DNA from: Lojkania enalia
Taxonomy: Eukaryota > Ascomycota > Dothideomycetes > Pleosporales
Assembly: GCA_010094045.1 (NCBI GenBank)
Contig: ML986649.1
Coordinates: 1-64,000, forward strand
Reading direction: 5' to 3'
DNA: 64,000 bases
The notes beneath the pieces were generated by a model. The model did no database searches. It saw only the letters and a list, made by a program, of their open reading frames with translations, and was not told the DNA's origin. Within the stretch, counting starts at the first letter, position 1. Each line of letters begins with the position of its first letter. Shown here piece after piece: positions 1-11,025 of the stretch. Both the position numbers and the translations under genes were made by a program.

Positions 1-252
1 GTGGAAGTGATGGAGACTCGCAAGAAGAAACTAGGAGTGGACCATCCCTCCACGCTGACTAGCATGAGCAACCTTGCCTTCACTTGGAAAGGGCAGGGTC
101 GTAATGCCGAAGCTATAAAGCTAATGAGTGAATGTGTGAGGCTAAGCCATGATATTCTAGACGCCAATCACCCTGTTTACATGTCTTCCTTGAAATTGCT
201 AGCTGCATGGGAAGCAGAGCTAGCAGATGTTGGCTTAACCTTGGATGGCTAA
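1..252 (+). CDS. C-terminal fragment of a kinesin-light-chain-type TPR protein (5' end outside window)
   Basis: The open frame enters from the left edge and ends at TAA 250-252, so only about 83 C-terminal residues are seen. They contain the KLC-type TPR signature LGVDHPSTLTSMSNLA followed by a second helix pair (RNAEAIKLMSECVRLSHDIL, then the next LDANHPVY repeat start). In filamentous fungi such repeats commonly form the C-terminal sensor of NLR-like (NB-ARC/NACHT-TPR) or patatin-TPR proteins. The effector and NTPase domains would lie upstream of this window, so the NLR assignment is inference only. The TPR call itself is firm. The GTG at position 1 is internal, not a start. Confidence 0.8.
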   Translation: MEVMETRKKKLGVDHPSTLTSMSNLAFTWKGQGRNAEAIKLMSECVRLSHDILDANHPVYMSSLKLLAAWEAELADVGLTLDG

Positions 253-1312
253 TCGAAGCCGGGTTAGTCGGCTCAAACGAATTTTCTCGTATGTAAAGAT
301 TCGCGCAAATTCGGTATTAGAACTTTACTTTTCTACTTATGTATTTACAAGATCCTTATAAACAGTTTGGATAATCATTCGAAAAAGGGTACTTGAAGGG
401 TATTTAGGGAAGTGGTAGCCTAGATTTGATCTATGACCATGGTGGCATCGAACACGTGGCATTTTACCACCACCAGCAGAGAAGATGGCCGACCCACAGG
501 CAAATGAAGGGACTCTTCCCTGATGACTGTCGCCGGGAAAGGCTTTGAAGCGAGCATTGTCGGTTTTACGATGTTATGAAGATGTGCACTTGCGGACATT
601 TCGTCTAATAATGAAGGCCCACAGACGAATCCACATAACCATACTGGCAGCCTCCTACCTGAAACGCCCGCCGCGATAAATAACATGAATTAGTCAAACC
701 GTTATTTCGAGTTGCCGCATGTCTTGCTCTGAAATCTGCTGCCTGGAAATCACACAGCTTTCGCGCTTTCGGTCTAATTAAAACTACTTTCGGTCTAATA
801 CAACCAAGAAATTGTGTGAGAAGTAGAGAGTTTTTTTGCAAGACAAGTCTAATATTATGTACCCACTCTACCCGGTCCTGGGGCAGCTCTAGAAGGGTAA
901 CAATGATGATTGCGTTCTGAAGGAGTGGCCCGAGAGACCTGACGTTCATGTGGAGGCCAGTATAAAAGATTCGAATCCACCACGCTCTGTTTACAATACA
1001 CCCATGTTTACACTTTCAAGGAGTTGGCTAAAACAGAGACTATGTCGATCCATGTGGCATCTGTGATTTTCCGCACATTAAAAACCACAATTTCTCTAGC
1101 TATTGTGTGAACTACGGCCTCAAGCGGACCATAAATAAGCAGACCCTTCGCTGGTGTAGAGATAGTTGGCGGAGAAAACATATTTCACTCTAGTTATGTG
1201 CCTTTCTATTTTTCCAGCATTTGAAATGCTCAAAAGTATGGAGAAGAGTCCAAGTATGGTGGAGTCATAAGGCTTCTTATCCTTGCCATGGAAGAACAGT
1301 AAGAGCAGTATG

Positions 1313-1461
1313 TGTCACATGTTTCTACTATCCTATTATAGTTGGCCTGTTTTCAGGCCTATATAGTCTTGCTATTGCTAGCCTCTAGCTAGGCAGGCTA
1401 CTTACCCTCCTTCAATACATCAATATTTGCCTCGGCAATTGATGCTGCCTGATACGCGACA
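1313..1461 (+). mobile_element. Solo LTR (copy A) with 5-bp target duplication
   Basis: A 149-bp element begins TGTCACATG and ends TACGCGACA. It is flanked on both sides by GTATG (1308-1312 and 1462-1466). TG...CA ends with a 5-bp target-site duplication are hallmarks of LTR retrotransposon integration. It matches copies at 18774-18922 (inverted) and 34848-34997 over its whole length, and similarity stops exactly at the ends. It contains a TATATAG box. Compared with the other copies it carries extra G-to-A and C-to-T differences, suggesting RIP. No internal retrotransposon domain adjoins it. Confidence 0.85.
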
Positions 1462-2925
1462 GTATGATGGCGATTGCATCGAGCTGATGGAATTTTTATT
1501 ATTAATAGTAACTATCGACAGTTAATTCCAGGGGTCAAGATTTGCGAGCTGTTGGGGATTTGGGGATATATAAATATCCACTCTCTTCCATCCTTCTCTA
1601 CGCTGATTTTCACAGCTGCAAGTAGTTACCCAAAAGTCAACATATTAACGGCCAATGTGCTGTCCGCATCGGAGAGCGTACCTAAAACGCAGAAGCTAGA
1701 TACATATGTAAGTAAAATTTGTAAGGTACCAGAACAGATGCCGAGGAGAACTGCCTTTACTGCTATCTGTTGAGAGTCAAGGAGCTATACATTACCTAAT
1801 CTTCTGTTTTACTATATCAAGGCTAGTCCTTGATTGGTATTCTGCTACACAGAAAGCTATAAAACTAAAGCATTCACATAAACTAAAAATGGCACATAAA
1901 GATCTTATACTCTCCTAAATCTATAATTCTTTGATTTTATATATTACAAAGGTTGATAAGATATCTTTAGCCTAGCGATTAATCCACATAAGAACAATGA
2001 GTACCAATATGGGTTGCTGCTGAGCTCATTAATACACTGTAATACTTAAAGGCACAAGGATATTGAGTGCTCTTCGACGGGGGGGATTCACCTGGCTAGT
2101 GCAGGTAGATAAACACAGCTTCTCATTTGCTTTATATCTTCTCTAAATATATGTTCACAGGTATAATTAGCCGTCAAAAGGTCCCAATGAGTTACAGAAT
2201 GCGAGATTCGTGCTCGAAGCGTACTAAAACTGAGTAGATATACGTCACATGTTTTGAGTGACTATTTTATTTTTCAAATCTTGAAGAACACTAGTGAAGC
2301 AGGATGTTGTAAAACTTTTAAACATTCTTAAACGCCGAAATTGAAGGACTTGGCGATAAATGGTGAACACCTCATAACATCCGTCTAGGGCGGTAATTAT
2401 CACTCCAAAATGATGCTAAACACGCTACCTCCACAGTTCCCGTGCGGAAGTAAATCAAGTGCTTATGTTAATGGTCAGAAAATTGCGGACTAGAGTGGAT
2501 ATATAAATAATGCATCTCCGATTCATCATTTCTATACACATCCTATTCATAGTTGAGGTTAACTGTCTAAAAACGAAGGGGAGATTGAAAAATGCTTGTT
2601 GGGCATACTAAAATATCTCTGGATTTTATTTTACGCCCAGTCCGGTAGTGCTCCTTCCTCACCAAAAAGTCCTTGGACCGTTAGCGAGTGTTCTTATTAG
2701 TAAAATCTAGACATTGCCCTACTATGCCATTGCAATCATCAGGGACTCTGTTCAAATAGTTATGCTATGACAACAACCCGTATACTAAATGAACCTAACG
2801 GCCGAGACCCACGAGCTCCCTCAAGTCCTAGTCCAGAGGTATAAAAACAGCACCTCTCCCCTTCCGTTCCACTTCCCACACAAGAACCCGGTTTTATTCT
2901 TGAATTCACCGACAAGTTTGCGAAC

Positions 2926-3608
2926 GGGGACCTCGCTTGGGTACCAAAAACTGTCCTGTCCACGGATCGTGCTCGGTGGGTTCTGGACGCTCTAAAATGC
3001 AAAAATTCTATCAACGAATGCGGACTGTGCTTTGGAACTAAAAACTAATATCCAACCGAGCAATGCTCGCTGCGCTCTGCATCCTCTAAAATGACTCGAC
3101 GGCCTTGACAATGTGGACCTTACTTGGGCACTTAAACAGAGACAAGGTAGGTTGCATGTCCGCTATTATTCTTTCCTCTCTTCGGAGAGCCAAAATCGTC
3201 GAAGGGTGCTAGATATGTGACTGCCGCCTACTCGTAGCACATATTGGAGGAAGAGGTGGGCGAGGACTGGGGATATTAGTTGGGTACTAAAAACCCGTAT
3301 AGAGTAGCTCAAGGTTGAGCATTCTTTGCTCTCTTCCAGGAACTACAAGATCAAAGAAAAAGAAACCATGGGGTTGCGTCTCGTTCGTAAAGTTCATGTT
3401 GCCGGAAAAATTCCATTAGGAATATCAGTTAGATATTGAAAACATTAACATGACGATTCAATATTTGCTATCATTATTCTCTTTGTAGAACTAAAAACTC
3501 AGAGGATCTATGCGTATGGGACTGCGTATGGGACTGCGTCTAGTTCGGAAACTTGATTGTGCCGTGAGAGGCGAATGGGGGTTATGGAGCCCGGATAGTA
3601 CGCGATGA
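2926..3608. repeat. Degenerate tandem repeat array with ACTAAAAAC and MGLRLVRK micro-ORF motifs
   Basis: Related segments recur at intervals of roughly 150-190 bp. A GGACCT-N2-CTTGGG block occurs near 2928 and 3115, TTGGGTACTAAAAAC near 3271, and GAACTAAAAAC at 3036 and 3486. Two short frames starting at 3368 and 3528 both begin MGLRLVRK, using mostly different synonymous codons. I do not recognise the unit. It may be a decayed tandem family of small transcription units or a satellite-like relic. Confidence 0.45.
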
Positions 3609-3856
3609 TGATGAGTATTATGGACTATCGGTGATGAATATATATTCACTTCGCGGTAATCCTAGCTAGCTTTAAATGACATGTTATTCCTCATGGTTCT
3701 ATTCCTTCACTTGACCACTACACTCTATATCAAGACTCCCTAGAGCGATCAACCAGCTTACCATTCCACACGAACATTTAAAGTACAATACACCCACAGC
3801 CAAAAACTCCCCTACTCCCAACTAACAACCTCCCTAGATCCGCACTATTCATCCTT

Positions 3857-4438
3857 TTACAGAAATAACCAATTAATCGCCTGAACAAACGAGAACGCTG
3901 TAATCTGCATAACCCCAAACCTGGCCACTGAACACTCCGCTCCACCCGTCGACGAAGGCGCAACGCTACTGTGCGTCTCATTGCTGCTAGTGCCATTAGA
4001 TGCCGCAACACTAGTCGAGTAGGTTGGAGCCGGGCCGGTGTTAGGAGGGGTCGGGCTCGTCGTGTCTGACGAAGTAGGCAACAGAGGCGCTGAATGTGTG
4101 TCAACTTGAATGCCGGGACCAGCTGAGAACGAAGTAGAGGCGGCGGCGGTTGAGATAGTTTCGGGGGCCGTAGGGAAAGCTGTAGGTGCGGGATCGTAAG
4201 CATCTAACTCATCACGGGCCGAGTTGCGATTGCAGACGGGAGCTGGTATACCAATGTCTCGTGGCTTGACTGATGCGGGTGGAAGCTCTTCTATCTCCTC
4301 ACGGTGCGCCATGTTGCCGTCTTTAGTGCCGGGTGAAGAATCCTCTGAAGGCATCATGTCGTCCATATGGGCGATATTGTAGTTGGCCATGCCGGTAGCG
4401 AGGACCGAAGCGGCGAGGAGCAAGATTCGGAAGAGCAT
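3857..4438 (-). CDS. Small secreted Ser/Thr-rich protein, probably GPI-anchored
   Basis: The start is taken at MLFRILLLAASVLATG (ATG 4438-4436) because this gives a clean signal peptide. The frame stays open 28 codons further upstream, but those codons precede the signal peptide and overlap a TATA-type box (GGTATATAAA, minus strand, about 4508-4499). The 193-residue product has a short acidic N-terminal region, a long Ser/Thr/Pro-rich central segment typical of O-glycosylated wall proteins, and a hydrophobic C-terminal tail (ITAFSFVQAINWLFL) after small residues STGGA. That is the layout of a GPI-attachment signal. No catalytic domain is seen. A wall or plasma-membrane surface role is inference. 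Confidence 0.7.
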   Translation of the reverse strand: MLFRILLLAASVLATGMANYNIAHMDDMMPSEDSSPGTKDGNMAHREEIEELPPASVKPRDIGIPAPVCNRNSARDELDAYDPAPTAFPTAPETISTAAASTSFSAGPGIQVDTHSAPLLPTSSDTTSPTPPNTGPAPTYSTSVAASNGTSSNETHSSVAPSSTGGAECSVARFGVMQITAFSFVQAINWLFL

Positions 4439-4786
4439 TTTCGGTGCGAGCGGAGAAGCGGAAGCAGAGCTGAAGCCAGAACCGGGGGAGGGCTGCCGAT
4501 TTATATACCACTCAATCCACAAAGCCCTGTCCTATTTTGACGCGCATCGCGCAACGATTTATGACGGCGTGTGCTAGTTCGTGCCCTCATTGGAACGCTG
4601 GGTGTGACCTGCCATTGGTCACAGTCACACTGGGCCGATGGTATTTCTTTAGCTGGGCATTAAGGAGCACGCAGATTGAAAGAGCACACACTGCGCGTTG
4701 TGCGGCTGCGTATGTTAATCGGGATGGATCCGACGCGTGCCTTCCGTCACAAAACTACTTTCAGTCGCCAGATGCTACACGCCCGC

Positions 4787-5599
4787 TCACGAGCTGTAGT
4801 ATTGCACATTTGCTGGATTCTGCGTGCCCTGCATATCCGGCTTATACCCCTGATACGGATTGCCCTGCATTTCGTGTGTATTCGCCGTGGTACCTAATTC
4901 TGAGTATTGAGGATAATGCGGCGGCTGCGGGTTCTGTTGAGGATACTGCTGCGCGGGCCAGTTGTACTGCACCGGTGCTTGGGGAAAATCTGGCCCCTTG
5001 TACTCCGTTTGCCCCGGCGGTCCAGCGGCTGGCGGATTCTGTGCGTTTGCGGACTGGTCGTTTCGTCTACTTCTGCGTCTCCCGAGCAAAAAGAAGCCAA
5101 CGCTGGCACCTATGATAAGTGCGAATACGGGGACACCGATGCCGATGCCAATTTTGGCCCCCGTGGAAAGCCCATTGGATGATGAGTCTGGAGTCTGCTC
5201 TGAAACGGCGGATGAAGCTGTGCCTGTACTGGTTGCTGAAGGCGATGTAGGCGGTGATGTGATCGGCGCCGTGTTGACGGCACTGGAAGCTAAGCTTGTT
5301 GATGTTGTTCCGCCAGTCCCCACGGCAGCAGTTGCGAGATATATTTTCACATCAGACGGAAGGTCTAGGTACCACTGCGGAGTTTCCCCAGCAAGGAGCG
5401 ACGATACAAGTTCGGATTGAAAGCCCGTGGGGTTGGCGATAGCATAGGAAATCGTTTCCGGGGGAATGGCTGTAGCAAGGACGCTTAGTACACTCGATCC
5501 CGCCGCATCCGTAAACTCTTGCCGCCTATCCAGGTATACATGGTACGTCCCAGCCGTGATAGTGGGAAACACGAATGCGATTATAGGCGCGATCTTCAT
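4787..5599 (-). CDS. Type I single-pass membrane protein with Ser/Thr-rich ectodomain and PQ-rich cytoplasmic tail
   Basis: The start at ATG 5599-5597 gives a signal peptide (MKIAPIIAFVFPTITAG). The frame extends 15 codons upstream without a better start. The 270-residue product has an N-terminal domain of about 95 residues, a Ser/Thr linker, one transmembrane helix (GAKIGIGIGVPVFALIIGAS, continuing into a Leu-rich stretch) ended by a basic stop-transfer stretch (GRRRSRRN), and a cytosolic tail rich in Pro, Gln and Tyr (repeated YPQ/PQY). This resembles fungal Wsc/Mid2-like sensor architecture, but no WSC Cys pattern is present, so the likeness is one of layout only. A frameshifted relative lies directly upstream (5974-6258). 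Confidence 0.75.
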   Translation of the reverse strand: MKIAPIIAFVFPTITAGTYHVYLDRRQEFTDAAGSSVLSVLATAIPPETISYAIANPTGFQSELVSSLLAGETPQWYLDLPSDVKIYLATAAVGTGGTTSTSLASSAVNTAPITSPPTSPSATSTGTASSAVSEQTPDSSSNGLSTGAKIGIGIGVPVFALIIGASVGFFLLGRRRSRRNDQSANAQNPPAAGPPGQTEYKGPDFPQAPVQYNWPAQQYPQQNPQPPHYPQYSELGTTANTHEMQGNPYQGYKPDMQGTQNPANVQYYSS

Positions 5600-5973
5600 T
5601 GTGGGAGATTGCGTGGTGGAACGATGATGAAGTTGAGGGAACAAGCAGAACCGGGGACGGCGGCCCTCTTAAAGACATGATTCGCATCCCGAAATACGAA
5701 ACGAGCCTTGCCAACAGAGAACGTGCCCCATTGCGACAGCTAACGATAGGTCAAGCGGCCGGTGAACCCTTGTGGCCTCGTCATGTAGCGGGGTTGCCTC
5801 GTATTCTGACGGACTAAGACTTAGCCAAGCACTCCTAGACTGGCCTTACATTCTAATCTCGTTTCAACTAATTTATAAGTCAAGCTGCCATTCATTGATG
5901 GTTTCTGGGTCAAATCTGTAGAGATCCAGATCAAGGTCGTTTGCTGTGTTCCAGGTGGCCTTGAGCCAAAATA

Positions 5974-6258
5974 TTAGGGAGAACCATCCTTCGAACGCCT
6001 CTCTGCGCTTTGCGCTCTCCGATTATACGGAAAGCAACACTTGCTCCAATGAAGTGCTACGGCAGGGAGCACGACACCAATACCGACTTTCGCCCTTGTC
6101 GAGAGATCGTTTCTAGATGTACGGGCAGCTGAGAGTTGAGTCGCTGATGTACACGGTGTTGCTGAAATACTTGAGCCAGCTATATGCATTGATGCTGGAG
6201 TCGGCCGGTGTTGCAGAAATTCGCAAACCGTGTGAGTCGTGCCATCGAGGACTACCAA
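5974..6258 (-). pseudogene. Frameshifted, truncated relative of the adjacent membrane protein gene
   Basis: The minus-strand frame reads NDLSTRAKVGIGVVLPAVAL, closely matching NGLSTGAKIGIGIGVPVFAL at the membrane junction of the neighbour at 4787-5599. Just after VAL the homology moves to another frame, which reads FIGASVAFRIIGERKAQRG against the neighbour's LIIGASVGFFLLGRRRSRR. No signal peptide or complete ectodomain could be recovered upstream, and the tail is missing. This is best read as a decayed tandem duplicate. A short unpredicted intron at the shift is the alternative. Confidence 0.6.
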
Positions 6259-6764
6259 AGCGGAGCTCGCGAAACATAGCAGAATACTTATCCAGTTTAA
6301 ATCCTTCCACCATCCAACAAGAACCGTAGTTCCCTAGAAATGGCGTGTTCTGGAGACTGGATGAAGTCGCTGTTCAACGTCGAAAAGGGAAATGTGGAGT
6401 TGAGCCCAAACGGCGGATCTTTCCCGATTGGCTCGTCTACGATGAACAGCCGAACTGAGGTCGTTTAAGATAATAGAATATTTGGATTGCATCCATGAAA
6501 TATCTCTAATAGCAGTATTAGAAATCAAATGGAACCAGTCGATCTAGTAGGATATCCATACCCATCCACCATTACTCCGCACTATCCTTAGACTCGCCAA
6601 AGGAACCGTGGCATAAGCTAGTTCATATGTACGATATCATATGCTCATAAACGCCGATCTTGTTATCCCCCAAACGCTCCGAATGTTCTCTGATTCTCCG
6701 AGCAATGCAAATTACCATAAGCTATCTCCACCGGCCTGCACTACCTTCTTAGACTTGGCCCCTT
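6259..6764. other. Intergenic region, nothing recognised
   Basis: About 500 bp between the decayed duplicate and the 3' end of the next minus-strand gene. Only short frames without family resemblance are seen. Confidence 0.5.
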
Positions 6765-8062
6765 CTAAGGTCCGCCCTTCGGTTTCTGCTTGTAGTCCAC
6801 TATACTCCTCGTCTTCGCTGCCAACGCGACAAATTTACCAATCTTGGGATCATATGCCGCACTAACATCTAGTGTCATCTTGGCTTTATCCCCGATAATC
6901 TCGATCAGGCCCGAAACTACAAAAGTACCTCTCGGCGGATCATCCATTACATTCGTCCAAGGGGGTTTGTAGTTTTTGCGAAAAGTTTGCCGGAAGGCGG
7001 AAAGATCAATGGTGACGGCTGCCGAGGGGCTAGGCAGCTTGAAACCTTTGAGTTCGTAAAAAGGGTCCTCAAGAGGCGCTGCGGGTTGTTTCGAGTCCAA
7101 CGATTCTGACGGAGCGGCGGATGGAGGAGTTTGTTGCTGTTGCGTTTCTGAGTCGGGCGGCGTGGAAGCTGGAACTTTGGATGGGGTTGTTGGAGGTGGC
7201 TTTGGGACAGGTTCTTGGAGGGCTGATGAAGGTGTTGGCGTTACTGTAATTTGCATAGGCGTGTTTTTGTCTTGTTTCGACTCGCCCCATCCGAAATATT
7301 TCTTTATTGCCTGCCATTGCTTACCAAGTCTCATTTTGGAATCAGCATAGACAGAATTTGCAACCGCTGTGGGGACGAGGAGGTTGGCCAGACGCTTGTG
7401 ATGCATGTCGTGGACTGGCCGTGTCGCCCGCCGAAACTCCAGATCCTCTGTCAACTCTATCCCGGGTCTCTCGTATTCTATTGGCGGGCCGTCTGGAAAC
7501 TTGACCTCTACCCAAATGGCACCTTTCTTGGTATTGATGTTCCCGAGACGACGCTTATATTGGGGATTTTTGGCGGCAATATCGCGGACAAGGCCAATCA
7601 ATTCCCCTCTCACGCGTTCTATGCGTTTGCGGTCTGGCGCTATGCGAACGAATTCCAGCCATTCAGGATCTGAGCCTTTGTAGAATGTCCGTGGTTTTGC
7701 GCGGGAGAAGCCAGTGGGAAAGAATAAGAGTGCCTCGCTGTCCTCCTCGTCGTCTCTATCCTCCTCTTCCTCTTCCTGTCTGTCGTCCTCCTCTCCGTCG
7801 GCGACGTCCCGAACCTTGTTTCTCAGTTCCCGCCGCCGAGCACGTCGCTTGACTTCTTCCTCCTCTTCGTCTAACGGGATATCGATGTATCGAAGCAATT
7901 CGTAGCCGGCAAATAGAGCAAAGGTTGTGCCAAGAACACGACTGCATCTTTGAATTAGCACATCCAAAGCGTCGACGCATTAAAGGAGGGGAAACACTAA
8001 CGAACGGGTAAAGAAGTGTCTCCTAAACCGGACTCGCTGAATCTGAATATTCTGATGCCCAT
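6765..8062 (-). CDS. Conserved fungal hypothetical protein with N-terminal membrane segment
   Basis: Exon 2 (7941-6765) is open for about 390 codons but has no good ATG: the longest frame opens on TTG, and a branch-site-like TGCTAAT precedes the coding region. A short exon 1 at 8062-7998, with an intron at 7997-7942, restores an ATG and reads MGIRIFRFSESGLGDTSLP. This model gives about 413 residues. The protein has a hydrophobic helix near residue 25 (VLGTTFALFAGYELL), a long acidic/basic low-complexity stretch (EEEEE/DRDDEE), a conserved central region, a Pro/Thr/Gln-rich linker and a conserved C-terminal beta-rich region. A membrane-anchored, possibly mitochondrial, protein is inferred. I do not recognise a named function. 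Confidence 0.6.
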
Positions 8063-8457
8063 CACGCGCAGCCGAGCGTATTAAATGCTGTGATGGGATC
8101 CTGTTGAAGAGAGAGAAACTCCTCCGTAATATCTGTGCCTTGAACATGTGAGGCTGCCACTACGCGGGGGAAGAGGAAGCGAGCGAGTTACGAAATTCGG
8201 GTAGACGCGGCGGTCGACATGAAGATGTGGGCCTGGCGTTTATGTTTATGAATATGTACCTTGGTGAGAATAATAAGGCGTAGAAGTAGCGAAAGCTAGG
8301 GATGAATGCAAGGCTGGTGGTCCAGATTCCGCTACGAGTCGGCGAATGTGGACGGCAAGTTCCGATGGACAGCTGCTTGACACCTCTTGTGTCTTCGACG
8401 TCCGTTATCTCGACCGCAGCTCCCACAACCGCAAACTCCTTATCGCTACAACTCACC
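8063..8457. promoter_or_regulatory. Divergent promoter region
   Basis: The 395 bp between a minus-strand start (8062) and a plus-strand start (8458) must carry both promoters. No clear TATA box was singled out. Confidence 0.4.
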
Positions 8458-9783
8458 ATGAGGCTGTCCTGGGGCTTCATTCTCTCCTCGTTGTACAGTT
8501 CCGCCGCCGCATCCAAGGCCGGACATGTCTACATATATGACCCCGTCGCGAAGTCTACGCCCCGGCAACCGCCATCTGTGAGCCCCGAGACGGCTCGATT
8601 GATACTTGCACAGCGCCTTGGACTATCGCAATTCCACTCGTTGAATAACCCGAGCGATGAACTTATTCAGAGCCTAAATGCATATGGCGGGAAGCGGCAG
8701 AGGCTGTTCGGGGAGAACTACGGGAGGCAAAGCAATGCCCATGCATTGATCTGGATTGAGGATGTAGAAGATGCAAAAGGTTGTCATCGTAATGGGATCA
8801 TATACTATATGGAGGCTGACGGTTCAATGTAGCAATAATCGGAGACTCTTCAGCTTGGTCCGCCGAATTCTCAATCTCTAGTCCGCCGTCATCCTCCGAC
8901 AGCGACCGCCTAATCCAAGACTTGATCCTGCAAGCGGAATCTCTACCCAATAAAGACGATCCTCACGCCTTAACATACAAATCTGGCGTCTCTATTGAAG
9001 CGGAGCTGTATCCGCTCAAACAATCAGACACCTACAGGATCAACGACTATCTAAATGTATTCCACGCGGGAAAGGTATCCACCGACATTCCCAAGCTTTC
9101 AGGAAAACAGCATTAACGAACCACAGAATGACAAAATCTCCCCATCCACTCTTGCCTTCAGCATTTCCACCCTCCTCGCCCTCTCAAAATCCGGCCTCAA
9201 AAGCAAAGACTCCGGGATCACGTTCCCCATTACCGTCATCCTCATGCCCCCTTCCACCTCGAACCGCAAGCGTTCTGCCTACCCTTACGGGACCTATGAC
9301 CTCCCTTCCTCCCCCATCCACCGCGAGCAACCCGAACTACTCCTCTCCCTTTCCGCCCCGCAATCCTCCACCAATCCAACAACGCCCAGCGGCGTCCCAT
9401 CCTTGCAAATATCCGAATCGGAAAACACCACTGCCCCCCTCGGCATCCTCCCCGTCTGCTTCAAGTCGCAGGAGCTCTGTACCTCGAAAACGCACTCCTG
9501 CTCCGGCCACGGTTCTTGCGCGCAGCTGCTTGGGAAACCCGACTGTTATGCCTGCGTTTGCCAGGCTTCAGTCAAGAAGGTCGACGGCAAGAATAAGACA
9601 ACATACTGGGGTGGTCCAGCTTGCCAGAAGAAAGACATTAGCGTGCCTTTCTGGTTATTTGCTGGGACAGGTGTATTTATTGCGTTCTTGATCGCTAGTG
9701 CGATTGGTATGATGTACAGCATGGGTGGTGAGGAGTTGCCGAGCGTAATCGGGGCGGGAGTTAGTGGGCCGGCCAGGAAGTAA
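8458..9783 (+). CDS. Vps3844-type vacuolar sorting/ER membrane protein (DUF3844 C-terminal domain)
   Basis: Model: join 8458-8788, 8833-9074, 9127-9783. Both introns (44 and 52 nt) are GT-AG and restore one frame of 409 residues. The protein has a signal peptide (MRLSWGFILSSLYSSAAA), a lumenal domain with the conserved opening AGHVYIYDP, an EGF-like Cys cluster near the C-terminus (CSGHGSC...CYACVC...C), and one transmembrane helix (SVPFWLFAGTGVFIAFLIAS) with a short cytosolic tail. This matches the Pfam Vps3844 C-terminal family of fungal single-pass membrane proteins implicated in vacuolar sorting. The family name is from knowledge and the domain features are visible. The signal peptide decides the start. 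Confidence 0.8.
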
Positions 9784-10253
9784 ATTGAGCAGAAAGCTAG
9801 AAATTTCGAGCCCGGGAATGGAGATATGGACTGCAGGTGTGGGCTTGTATATCGGTGTATGAGATATTTTCCCTTTACAGCGCAAAGCACGGAGCTGTGT
9901 ATAAGTACATTGGCTACTTTGGATTGATATGGGTTATAGGCGTCTGTAGCATCTGCAATTTATTCTATATACTAAATACGATGCTTGAGCGAGGATGAAA
10001 TTGAAAAGCAGATTGATTGTTCATACATATGCCCTGAGTATCATCTCAATATTGAATGGACGCCGTCCGCCCACGAGCGCCTTCAACACCGCAACGCCGT
10101 CAATGCAATGGTTTGGAGTTGCTTCTATTCCGTAGCTCCCAGCCCTTTTTTAGCTGGGAATGTCACCAACCGTATTGTACTCCATGAATGCACTTCTCCC
10201 CATGCCTCTGCTCGCCTAAAAATGACCTGATTCACGGCCCCTCGTCTCGTTCC
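9784..10253. other. Convergent intergenic region
   Basis: 470 bp between two 3' ends, AT-rich, with no supported gene. It should hold the 3' UTRs and polyadenylation signals of both neighbours. Confidence 0.5.
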
Positions 10254-11025
10254 TCAGTGCTTGCCTTTCTTCTTCTTTCCTTTGGCGGCCTTCTCCGCTG
10301 GTCCACCGCTCTCAACAATCACGGCGTCATCATCACTTCCAGCTTTGGCGCTGGGCTTCGAAGCAGCAGCATCGGCCTTTTTCTTCTCGTCGTCATCTAG
10401 CTCTTTCATGAAGTTTGACTGGATTTCCGCCTTGCGCTTCTCCCACCATTCTTTTTCTGCCGGAGCGGTAGACAGGATATCCGAGAGGCGGTCTCGGATG
10501 CGCTGATTCTGAGCCATTTCAGATGCGGATTGGAATATGACTTGACCCCAGTTGGGGGCGAAAGCATTGGCCTGAAAGTAATATTAAAACAATCCTTAGG
10601 AGAAGATATAAGCAATGTACCTCGTTGACAACGTCTCGCAACTCCTCTTCAATCTCCTTCTCGGCCCGCTGAAACCGTTGCCATAAATCGTCGCCTACGC
10701 TGCCCCGCTGCAACAGTACTTGCATTGCCTGCTTGGCTTCCCTGATCTGGACTATCCGATGGATATCCTCGGTCGCGCGCCTTAGTAGTGCAGCTTTAAG
10801 GATGCTGTCGGGGACTTTGGGGTTCTCCATGTGAAGTAGTGAGAGGTAGACGTTGCGCTGGATGTGTGGGGGAAACCATGGCTCCAGCGATGCGGCTTTC
10901 GCGGCTTTGCGTTTGCGATATAGATTTGAGAACACAGCAAGTGATCCAATGAGAATAGTTAGGTAGGCGAATGGGATAGAGAGGGTGAGCCAGTCAACAG
11001 CGTCGAAGGGCCACATGTTGGGCAA
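10254..11025 (-). CDS. SEC66: Sec66/Sec71, non-essential subunit of the ER post-translational translocon
   Basis: Model: complement join 10254-10571, 10621-11025, one 49-nt intron (10620-10572), 240 residues. An N-terminal transmembrane helix (VDWLTLSIPFAYLTILIGSL) is followed by the basic YRKRKAA motif and the family-typical WFPPHIQRNVYLSLLHME, LKAALLRRATEDIHRI and GSVGDDLWQRFQRAEKE segments. In exon 2 come NWGQVIFQSASEMA and a charged Lys-rich tail. Sec66 partners Sec62/63/72 in post-translational import of secretory proteins and, in fungi, is membrane-bound with a cytosolic C-terminal domain. Two in-frame Met codons (MPNMWPF) are possible starts; the upstream one is given. It is divergent from NPL4. 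Confidence 0.92.

Larger units (their letters stand above)
253..3856. other. AT-rich gene-free island with retroelement debris and degenerate promoter-like repeats
   Basis: I find no convincing gene in these 3.6 kb. Short open frames lack family similarity and splice support. The island contains a solo LTR (1313-1461), several TATATAAA/TATAAAA boxes followed by pyrimidine-rich stretches (about 1567, 2498, 2839), repeated ACTAAAA motifs (about 1885, 2224, 2607, 3038, 3278, 3488) and related GGACCT..CTTGGG segments near 2928 and 3115. A similar island lies at 34133-37911. Confidence 0.6.

Noticed and set aside
968..985. GATTCGAATCC, resembling a tRNA B-box
   Set aside because: No matching T-stem, A-box or acceptor stem can be formed around it. 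The similar GGTTCGAAAATC near 37614 also fails. No tRNA gene was found in the window.
1474..1773. 99-codon plus frame with a TATATAAATATCC box inside
   Set aside because: No ATG at its start, no recognisable domain, and the TATA box lies within the frame.
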